Part shown: positions 22,127 through 34,181 of the stretch, piece after piece
Layout: every line of letters starts with the position of its first letter
Position numbering within the stretch: the first letter of the stretch is position 1
Origin: Zymoseptoria tritici IPO323
Taxonomy: Eukaryota; Ascomycota; Dothideomycetes; Mycosphaerellales; Mycosphaerellaceae
NCBI RefSeq assembly: GCF_000219625.1
Contig: NC_018205.1
Span: forward strand, 310,001 to 374,000
Direction of reading: 5' to 3'
DNA: 64,000 nucleotides
Translations under genes and position numbers: made by a program
Notes under the pieces: generated by a model
Databases searched by the model: none
Seen by the model: only the letters and a program-made list of their open reading frames with translations
Told to the model about the DNA's origin: nothing

Positions 22127-25100
22127 ATGCTTTCTCGCGATGCTTTTTTGTTTTTGGTCCACCACGTGTTCCTCCCACCTAAACTCCCTCAAAAAAATGA
22201 TTCTGGCTCTGGTTTCGAACTTATACTGCTGAACTTTGTCATTGAGGCTTTGACGGCGTTCCGTAAACTCTCCACAGATCAGGAACTTTGTATGATCGAT
22301 GCCGCGATGAGCATGCTGCTAGAAATGAAGTCTGTTCATGCCTCCCCCGCAGATGAGATTATTGAAGATGAGCTCCAACGAGCTTTAGGTACAGTCGTGG
22401 ACCATGGTATGTCCGGCCCATCGCGCTCTCTATCAACGACTGACGCAGACAGGGGGATTTCTTCCACTTCATGTCCGCGCTCAAAATGCTGGAGTCATCA
22501 TCAGCAAGGTTGATGCTTACATCCATTTCGAAGCATTTGAGTTGGCGCCTCTTAATGAAGCAGTTCTGACGACCACAGGCAGGCTCCGCCGCCACTTTCC
22601 CGGATCTGCTACAGCCGTGAAAGTCAGTCAAGCCGCTGAGCTAGAATTCCAGGCGGTGGTTGCAAGAACGCTCAGTCTGATGAGCCACCAAGCCGCGGCC
22701 GGCCTACAGCCGCAAGCAAAGAAAGCGGGCCAAATGCACGATGAAGACCGAGAAACGACTCACCCTGGAATGGTGTCTGAATTTTTCGACGGCTTCGTGA
22801 CCGCGGTTGGTACACCAGTGAGCGTTGAGGTTCTTGCCAAGAACACTCGAGAAGAAGTGCTCTGGGATAAAGCAAGATCGCCCTGGCGTAGGTCCCCTGG
22901 TTGGCTTCTCCTGCGAGTGTCACTTCAGCTGTGCTTTTCACGATCCGCAAAGGAAGCTGGCGAATACACCGGCCTCTACAAGCAGTTCATGGTGTTCTTG
23001 ATGTCCCGTGTATTAAAAACTTCAACACAGTTTTGCCTCGATACAGACGTCTTGCACATCATGAACGCCAAAATCGCACGCCGCTTGCATAAGCTTAATC
23101 CAAACCTCTGCACCCTGGTTCAAGATGCTGTGTTGGAAGTCATGCGAGAGACTCACGAGCTCATTTCCAATCGCTGGTCAAGCATTCAAGATCACGAAAA
23201 GCACTCGATAGACCTCTCAACCTTATCGACTTTGGATTTCGAACGAGACATTCAGCTCAGTCTCCCAGAATTGGACGATTTCATAGAGGCGACAAAGCGT
23301 CGAAAGTCACAAGCTTACAATTTTTTTGTTCATATGAAGTCCGATCTGATCATATACGATGCTCATGTGCTACCAGAAGCGCTCGGGGTGAGCGGCGACA
23401 CAACTGTTCAAAACCTACACGGTTTTGAAACGTGGATGGGCTCCAACCTTTCCGACTGGGTCCAGGAACACAAGAACGACTTCGGGGCTTGTGGTCAACT
23501 TGGTGCCCTGATGAAACGGTATCACTCTCTCGCCATGGTTCACTATTCCGCAAATCCCGAGGCTATCTCCATGATGGTTCTGGTAACTCTGGAGCTGTGG
23601 GTAGCGTGCGACAAGATCGCAACACGGTCCTGCTCTCTGCTTGACAAGTACGACCCCGGTATACCTGAAGAGCTGCTCCAAAACCTCCTCCTACCACTCA
23701 GACAACAGATGGATAGGCTCTCTTCCGTGGAGAATTACCTCATGGAACGATCGCAGTCGCGTCGCCCGTCGACCATGCTATTCAGTAACTCTGATGATGA
23801 GTGTTTTGCAGCTAGGTACTTCGATCAATCTGCTACACATCAGGCGCTACATCAAAGAATCTTGGAAAAAGCGACAAAGGCAAGAAGCAACAAAATAGAT
23901 GAGCTGCGACGACTCCAGGAGGATTATGCGAGACTCATGCGACTCCATAGCCAGAGCTGCTGCGAGTTTTATGAGTTCTCCAACCATATCTCTGGACTCC
24001 AGAAGCATCACTCACCGAACTGCTTACACTGTAGCTATTCATCCAAAGCCAACGCACTTGAGATTGCAGTCCACGAATGGCCTTTACCGGAGGACATCAC
24101 GAGAGCGAAATCGGTAGTCTTTGAACTCTCCGTCCCTACTTCATTTGGGCACTGGCGTGATGCTACTGTGTACCTACTTTTGGACGTACTGGCGGCTCAA
24201 TACAGTTCCACCCAACGTCCACGGACGTCCCATCGTCTCTCTCAGGACCCACACCTCACTGGCTCCTTTTCCTCCTCTTTCGATCCCGCCGGTTCCCAAC
24301 GCATCGAACTACTATCACAAAACAAGCCCCACACAGGTACCCACCGCAGAGGCAGGAATGTGTCTACGGCGCGAGAACATGACGTGTGTGTCCACAATGG
24401 CTTGAACTATCAGTACTACGATAACGGTACGGGTTGCTTTACCTGCCCATTCGAGGTCACAGACAAGTTACCGCGATCTTGCACGTACTCGCCGCCCAGC
24501 AGGTCTCTAGCGTTGGAAAAGTACATCTTTAGGCCTGCCCAACTCCCAAACGGCCCATCGCCGAACACGGTGATTGCAGGCCAGTCGGAGTGTCCTGCTC
24601 ATATGACACTGCATGAGTTCAAAGAGTTGACCTCTATTCCATTGGCCTACCATGTCCAGTGGATTGAGATCGCCGTTCAGCTGACGCTACCTTCTATCGA
24701 CTTCAAGAAACCGGAGACAGCGCTGGTACTTTTACAGTGCATTCATCAAGCGGGGCCCATGTGCGACCGGAATGGGACGCTGCGCGAAAGTCACCAGCTA
24801 CTAGGATACAACGAATTCGCAGACACATTGCTAAATGGCTTGAATGATGCCCTGCATCGAATTGAGCAAAATTGGGAGTCGTCACAAGCTCTTGCCATTT
24901 TCATCGCCATTGCACGGCGTTTATGTTCGCTGAGCTGCTCGGAAAGTGTCCAAGCCGCTTGTTTGCAGTACCTTCAGAAGGCATCTACTGTCGCACTCAA
25001 TTGGGCGCACCTTTTGAAGTCCAAGGCAAACCAGACTAACGCGATAGACCGCGAAGAGTTCCTTTTACGAAGCGTCGAAGCCGCCCTACTTTGCAGTAAC

Positions 25101-28100
25101 ACTTTCGATGTCGACCGCGCACACTTGCCAGCCATCTTGGCAAATGCGCAGGTTGCTTCGGTGCTCCTGCAGTGCTCTACTATGATCCATGATGGCAACC
25201 ACGCTCTTGCAGACACCATTGACCTCCAGACGATGATGTCAAAATCACGGCACATGCGCATCCTTCATGACGCCTACCACTGTCTGGCGACAAATCAAGC
25301 TGCCCTTCATGATGCGATCGGGAAAGCCTGGTCTGCATATCGACCACAAGGCGATTGGCATGCCTCGGACAGCGCTTGTCACTGGGTGGTCACTCGAACT
25401 GCTCCAATGGCGCAAGATGGCGGACTGTCCGTCCAATACAACCTACTGAGCGGCCAGCTGCTTGTCAATGGTCTACCCCTCGACCGACTCCCCGCCAATT
25501 ACGAGCAGTGCGAAGGATATCAGTCGCTTTTTGGCAAATCTACTGTCGAAGTGATGCCATCCAGCGTCCCAGGAATGCAATTTTCGAGCAAGACAGAGCA
25601 CCACGGCTACAATATACATTTCGGCCTATCAACCCTTGAGCTTCAGCGCTCGAAAGACTTCATGGTGCAGACCTCCACTACGACCTCGGGTACGACTCAC
25701 GAATTGATCCCAAAACGTTTCTTCCATAAGCAATTACCGGAATCCTTTGTAAACGATTTTGTGCACTGGTATGATTGCGGTACTGAACAGGTGGAATTCC
25801 GTCCCACTGCGAAGCCCTGGAGCAATGGTTCCCGCGAGCAGTGGACACTGGTCAGAAGCGATGACTCCAAGTGGAGGTTGACAATGCCAAGGAACAAGAC
25901 TTTCCTGATAGGCTTGAACAGCCAGACGGCGACGATCCTTGCCAACCTTCTATCTCCACTTGCAAAGCCGCTTCAAATCCACTGTGTCGTTAGTGCTCCT
26001 CTATCCTCGTTGGATATCAAAGTCCCTAGCTTACGGTTGGCTTTCAATCTCGATCGTGGAGCCTCATTTATCCGGTGCCTTGAGTTTCGTGGGATGATTG
26101 TCGACCCTGACCAGTCGCTGGGAACCCTCATTGGCTTCCAGAATAAACTCATTCTACGAAGTGAGCACACCGGAGACCGTATCATCCTCCTGGTCGAGGG
26201 GAATACATCTTTCCGGACGCGCCGAGCAGAATCAAGCACAGGACAATGGAGCAGCAGACACCACGTGGTGGTTGAAGTGGATCGTGACACTACCATTCGC
26301 TGGCACTCGTTCCGTGTTGACTTGTGCCTCAACCGGCTCATCGACAATGGCGGTCTACAGAGCAAACTGTTTCTCGTCTATCTCCATGCACTCACGTCAT
26401 CATGTGCACAAGATCCGCTAACGAAGATGACCGGAACAGAGCAAGCGCTTGGTATATTAGGTTCAGCTGCTGTCCGATCCTTTGATCAATTATCACAGGA
26501 GAACATCGATCTCCTGATGCTGATTGCTGGGCTGACGCCAAAGCGGTCATACTACCCAGCTAATGAGCAAGTCATGCAGACTATCACATGGGACTCACAG
26601 CTCGGCTTCATGGCTCAGCACAATCGTTTCTATCAACTGGTCCAATCCATACTTCGTCAGGCGGCAAGATCCAAATTGTTCTTTCCCGGCTCCAAGGTCG
26701 AAATACCGACAGTGGGAGACGTCGAACCACTTTTGCTTGAGCGTGATTGTATCAGGTCTTCGGCTTGGCGCGTATCTGATTATGGAGCCGAGGATCACAC
26801 TTCCGAGGGCGACATTGCCTATCACTCCAGAGATCGTAACGGAAACTCCCCAAGGCGACTTGATGTGTACGTTATATCGAGCCTTATTCACCACGGTCAC
26901 GCTAAGTTCCACTGGGGACCACTGTCCGAGGGAAGTCTGTGGGAGTTTCTGTCCCGTGCTTCCATGATCTCCGGTCCGGAATATAAACCAGACTTGTCCC
27001 AGATTAGGTACGACGCTACGCTTCTGGAAGACAATGGTACCTTTCTCTCTGAGAATTGGCCTCCTTTACAACGTATATTGAGCAGAGGGCCAAGCGGAGA
27101 AATCAATAAATACGCGCTGATGATCTGGCTCTCTACCATGGCATGCTCTGGAAAAATTGAGAAGGCCATTCTCGAGACGGTCGCACTTATCTACACCTGC
27201 GACGATTTCGGAGCTATTATCGCGCCGAACGAGGAGGCTTTCCACATATATGAGGGCCGCCATATTGACAAAGCCAAATTGAAGGAAGACATAAAACCCA
27301 ATCTTCGTGCATTCCACCACTCTCCGGAGGCCAAACTATCCAAATTACTGCATGAGTCGAGAGTGGACTTCGGACACCGGACCCAGCAGCTATTTCGAAG
27401 CAGCCAGCAGACAGCTGTCGAAAAGCTTGCCTCTGCACTGATCACACAGTGGCCTTCTGAAAATCCCAACATCCCAGCTATAGGCCAATTCGCAGATGTG
27501 TCTTCTTATGTGGATGTGCAAGCCGCAATGCGTACGGCAAGCACAACTTTCAAGAATTGCTTTGACAATCTACAACTCTCCCAGTACCTTCAACTCATCG
27601 AAGGGATTGCCTCCCATCATGAGGTTCATCCGGTCACCGTCCCTCGTCAGAATCTACAAGATCCACTGCCGAGTCCAGGATCAAATGTTTTCATATCGAC
27701 AGCCGACATTTTCGAAAAATCCGCGCCCCGACTCACGATAGCTTGCGAGCCCATCAAAACAAGCCTCAGACCTTTGAGACAGGACAGGAGGTGTTCGCGT
27801 CTCGAAGAATTCATCACCAGACTAGAGATGGGGAAAGATAATTCTGGATTCGAAAATGATTATGTCAACAATCTCAAGGCCAGTCTTGAATCGTTACGAC
27901 ATTTGGAACGGCAGGAAGTAGGTCAACTTCCATCACATGACTGCTTGGTCACACACTTGCAATCCTGCAGATCGCAGGCCCTGCACATGTACGGAGAAAT
28001 GACGAGAGCCGCCACCCCATCTGCTAGCGAGAGTCCCTCGCTTGCAGCTATGGCAGAGATCGATCAATGGCCAAGGATGCGTCCGATGCTATACCTCCAG

Positions 28101-29699
28101 CAGCTCGGGAAAGACGGCTGGAAAGGACTAGTATACGACTGGCGCCGCTGCATCGTCACGTACGGCCTCGCTCTGACGTGGGCTCAACGTGCGGAGCGGC
28201 TAGTCAATGCATCTCGTTCGGGAAGAAAGAGTGATGTTGTTGCCGAACTCCAGAACACTGGTCACCAAAACTGGGATGCACTGGAGCACCCAGAATCGCT
28301 CCTTCTCGAAGTAGAGTGTAACATCATGATTCGTGACGTCCAGGAGCAGATCGCTGGCGAGATGCGGAATCCTCGATGCAGACGTAACACCTCGATGCAA
28401 CTGAATATGGGCGAAGGAAAGTCGTCAGTCATCGTGCCAATGGTCGCAGCTGCACTTGCTGATGGATCCCGACTGGTCCGGGTCATCGTGGGAAAGCCTC
28501 AGGCCAAGCAGATGGCGCAGATGCTGATCTCAAAGCTCGGCGGCATGCTGAATCGTCGTATCTACTACCTCCCAGTTTCTCGTAGTCTCCGACTCGATGG
28601 AAGGGGAGCTGATACGATCGATCAGATTTGCCGGGAGTGTAAAAAGAATGGTGGTATCCTCTTGGTCCATCCGGAACACATACTTTCGTTCCAGCTGATG
28701 GGTCTCGAGCGTCATATCACAGGCGATGAATCGGTTGGCCGTCCACTACTGCGCACACAAGAGCTCTTCGACCAGTGCTCCCGAGACATCGTGGATGAGA
28801 GCGACGAAAACTTCAGCGTAAAATTCGAGCTGATTTACACCATTGGTACACAGCGCCAAATTGACATGAGTCCGGATCGCTGGATCAGTATCCAACAGGT
28901 CTTGGATCTGGTCAACGAAATAGCACCTACAGTTGCTGACGAACTACCACACTCACTGGAAATACGGCGAACGTCCCGAGGTCAATTCCCGAGGATGAGG
29001 ATACTCCATTTGGATGCTGTCGAACCCCTGCTGGACAAAATCGGCAAGAAGATATGTGCTACCGGCCTGGCAGGATTTCCCATATACAGACAGCCGCCGG
29101 CCGTTCGCGACGCTGTTCTTTCGTACATCACCAAACGCGATATAACGAGCGAACAGATTGACCTTGTCGAGAATTCCGCTCCCGATGGGTTTTGGAATGA
29201 AAGTAATCAGCGCATGCTCTTCCTGCTTCGGGGCCTTCTTGCCGAGGGTGTTCTCGGATTCGCATTCGGTCGGAAGCGATGGCGTGTCAACTATGGCTTC
29301 GACCCGAGCCGTACTCCCACCACACGATTAGCAGTGCCGTTCAGAGCCAAGGACCAGCCAACATCCCGCTCCGAGTTTAGCCATCCCGACGTAGTCATTC
29401 TCCTCACATCTTTATGCTACTATTACGGAGGTCTGGCTGATGAGCACCTCTTCGCCTCATTCGAACATCTCCTTGATACTGATCAAAAAGACATCGAATA
29501 CCAAGCTTGGATCCAAGGTGTACCAGACCTGTGCCGCACTTTCCGCCAACTTGAGGGTATTAATCTCAAAGATCGACAACAATGTACTTCGCACGTGTTC
29601 CCGGCATTGCGCCACAACAAGCGCGTTGTGGACTATTTCTTATCCCACATCGTGTTCCCTAAAGAGATGAGAGAGTTTCCTTCAAAGCTGTCGGCCTAA
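22127..29699 (+). CDS. Giant DUF6606/DUF3638/DUF3645 protein, C-terminally truncated
   Basis: Exons 22127-22406 and 22453-29699 (46-nt intron GTATGT...GACAG) give 2,508 aa. The N-terminus (LFLVHHVFLPPKLPQ...GGFLPLHVRAQNAGVIISK) is the DUF6606-type start. The middle has DPHLTGS and SRSLALEKYIFRPA blocks. DUF3638 carries a Walker A-like NMGEGKSSVIVP at about residue 2080, followed by LVHPEHILSFQLMGLE. DUF3645 has FAFGRKRWRVNYGFDPSRTP and SHPDVVILLTSLCYYYGGL. These very large fungal proteins are often annotated as ubiquitinyl hydrolase-like ATPases; their role is unclear. The frame stops at FPKEMREFPSKLSA, where relatives, as I recall, continue for several hundred residues. Downstream DNA shows no continuation. 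ATG 22127 was chosen because the conserved start follows at once; ATG 22046 is in frame. Confidence 0.88.
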
Positions 29700-30636
29700 T
29701 GTAGCTGACATTGTCGCTTGAAAGTGGAAGGATCTTGTTGTGATATTCGGCGAGTGAACAGAAATACGCGTGAGGAGAGGAACGTGAGATAAATATGGGC
29801 AGTTGTGTGTGCCTCTGTCAGTCAGTCGTCATTGTTCATTGGAGTGAATTAATCGGCTGCAGACATGGGTGGCTGCATGGCGAGCACGGCTCGCTGTCCC
29901 CTACGTGGCCATTGTTCGATGATCCCGACTGCGCGAAGGATCCTTCCAGCGTCGCCAGGTCCCTGTCGAAATCGCCATTGAGCGACTGGTCGGAGCTGCC
30001 GTCGCTTTCGTACTCGTCGTCGGGTTCACTGTTTGAATTTCTATCCAGGTTCGTTTCCGCTCTAGCATCTGTATCCGTGATGGGTAGAGGAATTAGAATG
30101 TAAAAGGGTATGTAGCAATGTATAGAACGCCCGAGACCTCAGTCAAGACCGGAGACTAATTCTTGCAGAGTCGATGGAGGTGCGCATGCGTATTCTGTGC
30201 GCCAAGCAGGCACGGCACGAGCCGTTCTGCCAAGCCACAGCTCCCGGGCACTCCAGTGCGTTCCATGCTCTTACAACATGCCTCGGGCATGTTGATTCAT
30301 CTGGAGATAGGCAGCAAGAGTACGAGCAAAATCTGATTGGCGGCAGAGCTTGCCGCCTGGAGGACCAGGCGAGGGCTCTTATCATCTCATCAGCCCTGCT
30401 GAGAGGATGTGCTCTGTTGTGAGCCTTCCACGCTATGCGGTACGCGGCCAGGGCGCCTCCTGCATGTCCTGTCGTCCTGTCCTTGCCGAGCTTCTCGTCC
30501 TCCTTCTGATGGGGCTGCAGGGCCAGAGATGATGCGCACTGCAACAATTCCACCTCTCTCCTGCCCCACGAGCTCCGTCCACCACCCCCGTCCATCCCTT
30601 ACCGGGCACTCTACCTTCCGGTTCCCTTCGCGCGCA
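29700..30636. other. Region past the truncated giant gene
   Basis: No continuation of the DUF3638 protein is visible. On the minus strand 30070-29860 reads as an acidic Ser/Asp-rich stretch (DDEYESDGSSDQS) with coding-like codon use. It could be an exon of an unidentified minus-strand gene. A Pro/Ser-rich frame on the plus strand (30409 on) probably is the 5' region of the next entry. Confidence 0.35.
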
Positions 30637-30897
30637 ATGATGCTCTCACTCGACGACCTCGACTTCCAGACACCGGGTGACTTCGCGGAACTTTTCAAGG
30701 ATGACCGGCCACTACTACTTCCCGAGCCACTGTGTACGAATCTCGAAGATGCCTCGACAGAAGGGAGCCTCGCTGCCGTCAAAGACATATACACGGAAAT
30801 CCGCCGCATTTTCCCAGCTATTCCTCGAGCCATCACCGAAGATGATACCGGGTTGCACGTCGTCGTCAAGAGCATTATTTTCGAAGCCGCCGTATGA
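30637..30897 (+). CDS. Small acidic hypothetical protein, possibly ankyrin-type N-terminus
   Basis: From tandem ATGs at 30637/30640 the frame reads LDDLDFQTPGDFAELF, then EGSLAAVKDIYTEIRRIFP. Third codon positions are strongly C/G, as expected of an expressed gene here. The EGSLAAVKDIY helix resembles the start of an ankyrin repeat, but no second repeat follows. The frame ends at 30897, right at a potential GTATGAGT donor, so further exons may exist. The same frame is open upstream to 30409. It overlaps the antisense zinc-motif ORF; at most one is likely to be real in the overlap. Confidence 0.4.
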   Translation: MMLSLDDLDFQTPGDFAELFKDDRPLLLPEPLCTNLEDASTEGSLAAVKDIYTEIRRIFPAIPRAITEDDTGLHVVVKSIIFEAAV

Positions 30898-31089
30898 GTT
30901 GTGTATGAGTCTCGTTGCAGAGATTCGGTCTATTTCCTTAACAAGGTTCTTGCACTGAGCTCCTTTACGAGTAGTTGCAAGACAGTAGACGCTAGGTTCG
31001 AAAAGCACAAGCTCGCTACCTGCCATTGTCGCTGCAGCGGGAGTCAGGCAGTTGTGGCTCTTGGTGGAGTGAAGCATGACAGAGAGCAT
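30715..31089 (-). CDS. Hypothetical protein with CxxxxxxGxxCxN zinc-like motif
   Basis: The 124-aa minus frame contains VYCLATTRKGAQCKNLV near 30990-30940. I recall this motif from the N-terminus of fungal T5orf172/MUG113-like proteins. The T5orf172 domain itself is not visible. The C-terminal half lies antisense to a frame with better codon use, so only 31089-30900 may be genuine. It may be a fragment. Confidence 0.35.
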   Translation of the reverse strand: MLSVMLHSTKSHNCLTPAAATMAGSELVLFEPSVYCLATTRKGAQCKNLVKEIDRISATRLIHNSYGGFENNALDDDVQPGIIFGDGSRNSWENAADFRVYVFDGSEAPFCRGIFEIRTQWLGK

Positions 31090-31999
31090 TGTAGGTGCTG
31101 GGGAGCATCGTGCTCTTCAGATACAAGGCGGGACCGAAGCCTGGCTGGCTGACCTAGCGGCCTGCATGACATCCGCGTTGAAATAGCTACATCGCGCATG
31201 CGAAGATACTACAGAGGGGAACGGACCGATTGACCCCTGGCAAAACTCTTGGAGAATGGTCTCGGGCGTTGCAAATCGATGACTGACGGTATTCCCACCG
31301 ACATTCTCGCCGGCCTGTTCTGCATGCTATAGAACCCATCTGCCTCTGCATCATCGTATAGCTCGACGTGCATAGACCGGTGAGAGATCCAGCGAGTAGG
31401 GTCTTTGCGGAGCGAAAGTTGATGGCGCCTTGCTTTGGGGTTCCGAAACCCGCCGTCAAAAGCTGTGAACACCTCTTCTGCCCCTAAAAGACTCGGTCGA
31501 ACGCAACGATGCACGACGGCCCCGATAACGATTCGCTGAGCAAGTCTGCTTCGATTGCTGCGCTAATTGTAAGGAACTCGTGGTATGAACGTGTTGTCGC
31601 TTCTATTTCGCGCTGCACGCAGTATAGATTGTGCCCATGTCCGTTGGGAATTGTTGGGCTCCGAGCATTGCTGAGCTCAACAAGAACTTCCTAAGCGACC
31701 CCGTTACCTTATGATGATCCCAGACTCTTGCTTCTCCCCCATACGTGGATATTCTGCAGACACGATGCCGTTTACCGAAATGAAGTTGTGCAGCTGGACC
31801 GGTGAAGTGACCCCTCACTAATGTCTCTTACCACCCTTGCTTGTAAAGCTCACCATGCCACTCCTGCTACTGGACGAAGTGTGCGTGCTGACTCTCAGGC
31901 TTCACTCAGCAATCATACATCAAGCATCAACCACATTCGAATGTCCGTCATTTTGGGTCAACAATTCGAAACAGAAACCACGATTCATGCTGTCGAAAT
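31090..31999. other. Intergenic region upstream of the HET gene
   Basis: Short overlapping frames occur on both strands (for example 31187-31514 minus) without recognisable motifs. I see no repeat or RNA gene. Confidence 0.4.
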
Positions 32000-33829
32000 A
32001 TGGAATTTGAGAATTCGACTTTGGCAGCAAAACTCTTGGAAATTCAGGAATACCAGACCGTGAACGACAAATCGGCCTCGTGGGTGGACAACCTTTTGTG
32101 CTTGAGCTTGAAATCAAGGCGCACCCGTGTACTCCAGCTCCATGAAAGGCCTCGAGGTTTAGCTCATTGCAGGAGATATATTGCAGTCTCCTATCCCTGG
32201 AGTCCAGCACCGAGGCTGGAATGCGGACGGAATGGGGGATATAGTATCGAAGGGCGTCTCGAAGGCTCACCAGGACGAAATGAAGTCCGCGATGAGGTCA
32301 TTCATAGAGTGATAAAGTATGCATTCTTTCGTGATATTAACCGGTTCTGGATTGACCAGGAGTGTAATCTCAAGACCGATGAAGAGAAACTCCAGACTGC
32401 AATGGACTCTATGGATCTGGTGTATCGCTACAGTGAGTTCTCGGTCGGCTTGATAGCAGTCATACTCAAGAGCCAAAATGAGGTCGATACTCTACAGCAT
32501 CTTCTCCATGGGAAATATACTGTCCAACGTGGCCAAAACGATTTTCCGCAGCTCAGTCGTATGGGGAAACGTGGGAATCACCTGAAAGTTTACAGATTGC
32601 TTCAACACTTATATAAGGACCAGTGGTGGAGTAGGGCCTGGATTTTCCAGGAAGAATATCTTTCTGCAATTACCATGGATTTGCTTATACGGCTTGCGCC
32701 AGGTTTGACGACACAGAGAGAGTTTGGCCACATTTCAGGTGAAATCTGCATTGGTGCAGCGCAGTTTCGCGAGCAAGCTACGCTATTTCTCCTGGCCTTC
32801 AAGCATACAACTCCGAACGCACTTCACAAAAATAATTGTGCGAGCATGCTCGAGAGATTTGGAAAATACAGCGTACAGTTCCAGTTCCAACACGATGCTC
32901 GACGGAAGCCGATGACTCCGCGTATATTTGCGGATATCACTCGGAGGAGTGTCAAGCATCCGTTCGATCTTCTGCCAATCACTGCAAACAGTTGCGACTA
33001 CGCAGTAAGGTTTAACGCACGGGAGATGTCGCAGAGCAAATTTGGCGTCGAAATTTGTTTACTTGCAATGTTCCTCCTGAATGGAGAACTGCTTCGCGAT
33101 TCACGACATGTCCATAAGTTGCCAGAAAGTCAAGAAATGCACCTCGGAAACTATCTGCAGCACATCGCATTCAACAAATTTGATCCTCCCGTCGACATCA
33201 AACATCTGTCCTACTTGAAAAATTGTCGTCTTCATCAAGTTCGTTTTTGTCGGAAGGGTAGGATGACGGAAGGCTACATATGGAAGATTGATTCCATTCT
33301 CGATACGGACTGCTGGCCCTTTCCTATGCGCTGGTCGCAGAAGAAACGTGACGAAGGACTGGACAGATCTCAGAGGGACAATTTGCACCTTTTGATTTTC
33401 ATGCTGAGGAGAAATCACAAGAGATATGGTGCCCTCGCTGCAAACATTGAGGCTTTCCTTACCTGGGATGCTACCTGTACTGATAGTTCTCCCGCAAAAG
33501 AGCACATGGAGCTGATGGCACAGTCAGTGGTAAATGCAATGAGAAACCGAAAGCGCCTATACGTCGCAGCCCTAAATGGGTCTAGCGAGCCTGCTGGCAT
33601 ATTCGCAGGGCCGCAAGATGGTAGTCTAGCGATCTTTACCAGCTGGCACGCAGACAAATGCCATGACAACCGGTACCGCCTCAATCATGTTTCACTTGGG
33701 GTCAGAGTCGAGAAGAATGGTAGGATACCACTGCTAGATACTGTAGAATGGGTCAACGGGTTGACTTTCTTCCGGACTCAATCGAAGGTGCCGGTTATCT
33801 TTAAGTGGCCAGAAGCTTGGATGGCCTGA
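32000..33829 (+). CDS. HET (heterokaryon incompatibility) domain protein
   Basis: A single 609-aa exon. The HET block is recognisable: RYIAVSYPW near residues 59-67, FWIDQECNLKTDEEK near 113-128, AMDSMDLVYRYSEFSVGLI near 131-150, and WWSRAWIFQEEYLS near 209-223. HET domains trigger cell death when unlike fungal individuals fuse, usually by sensing a partner or an effector. The C-terminal about 380 residues match no domain I know. They include a GYIWKIDSILD block and end HVSLGVRVEKNGRIPLLDTVEW. No intron is needed. It lies in the stretch that also holds patatin and RING genes. Confidence 0.9.
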   Translation: MEFENSTLAAKLLEIQEYQTVNDKSASWVDNLLCLSLKSRRTRVLQLHERPRGLAHCRRYIAVSYPWSPAPRLECGRNGGYSIEGRLEGSPGRNEVRDEVIHRVIKYAFFRDINRFWIDQECNLKTDEEKLQTAMDSMDLVYRYSEFSVGLIAVILKSQNEVDTLQHLLHGKYTVQRGQNDFPQLSRMGKRGNHLKVYRLLQHLYKDQWWSRAWIFQEEYLSAITMDLLIRLAPGLTTQREFGHISGEICIGAAQFREQATLFLLAFKHTTPNALHKNNCASMLERFGKYSVQFQFQHDARRKPMTPRIFADITRRSVKHPFDLLPITANSCDYAVRFNAREMSQSKFGVEICLLAMFLLNGELLRDSRHVHKLPESQEMHLGNYLQHIAFNKFDPPVDIKHLSYLKNCRLHQVRFCRKGRMTEGYIWKIDSILDTDCWPFPMRWSQKKRDEGLDRSQRDNLHLLIFMLRRNHKRYGALAANIEAFLTWDATCTDSSPAKEHMELMAQSVVNAMRNRKRLYVAALNGSSEPAGIFAGPQDGSLAIFTSWHADKCHDNRYRLNHVSLGVRVEKNGRIPLLDTVEWVNGLTFFRTQSKVPVIFKWPEAWMA

Positions 33830-34181
33830 AGTATCGCAACTATGCATTGAACTCGACACTGCGGGACTTAGCTGTCAAATGTGCGCAGATCAAGGTTATC
33901 TTGCTTGTGGCCGTAGGAAGGCATGGGAAAATCAATGCGGATTCAATTCGATTGATGTGGCTCGCAACGCAGGGTGGCTCGCCACACCGGGCAGGATGTT
34001 CAGTGTCTCGGCACACCGTGCGTCTCGGCACGAAGGGACAGACGTTATCGAGAGACATGTGGTTTCAGATTTCATGATGTATCTCGCAGCGAGGGGCTGC
34101 TATACTGGGAAGAATGTTACGTGGAAAGTCTACTACCTACGAAAGGAATACAGCTTCTATGCAAAACGCAATTGACGACGC
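33830..34181. other. Intergenic space between convergent genes
   Basis: This separates the 3' ends of the HET gene and the RING gene. Short frames only; nothing recognised. Confidence 0.5.

Noticed and set aside
22672..28715. Numerous 60-130-aa minus-strand ORFs in the DUF3638 gene
   Set aside because: They are shadows of the sense coding frame with no motifs of their own.
22404..29699. Giant ORF starting at 22404
   Set aside because: The conserved N-terminus lies in exon 22127-22406; the ATG near 22404 is inside the 5' end of the intron region.
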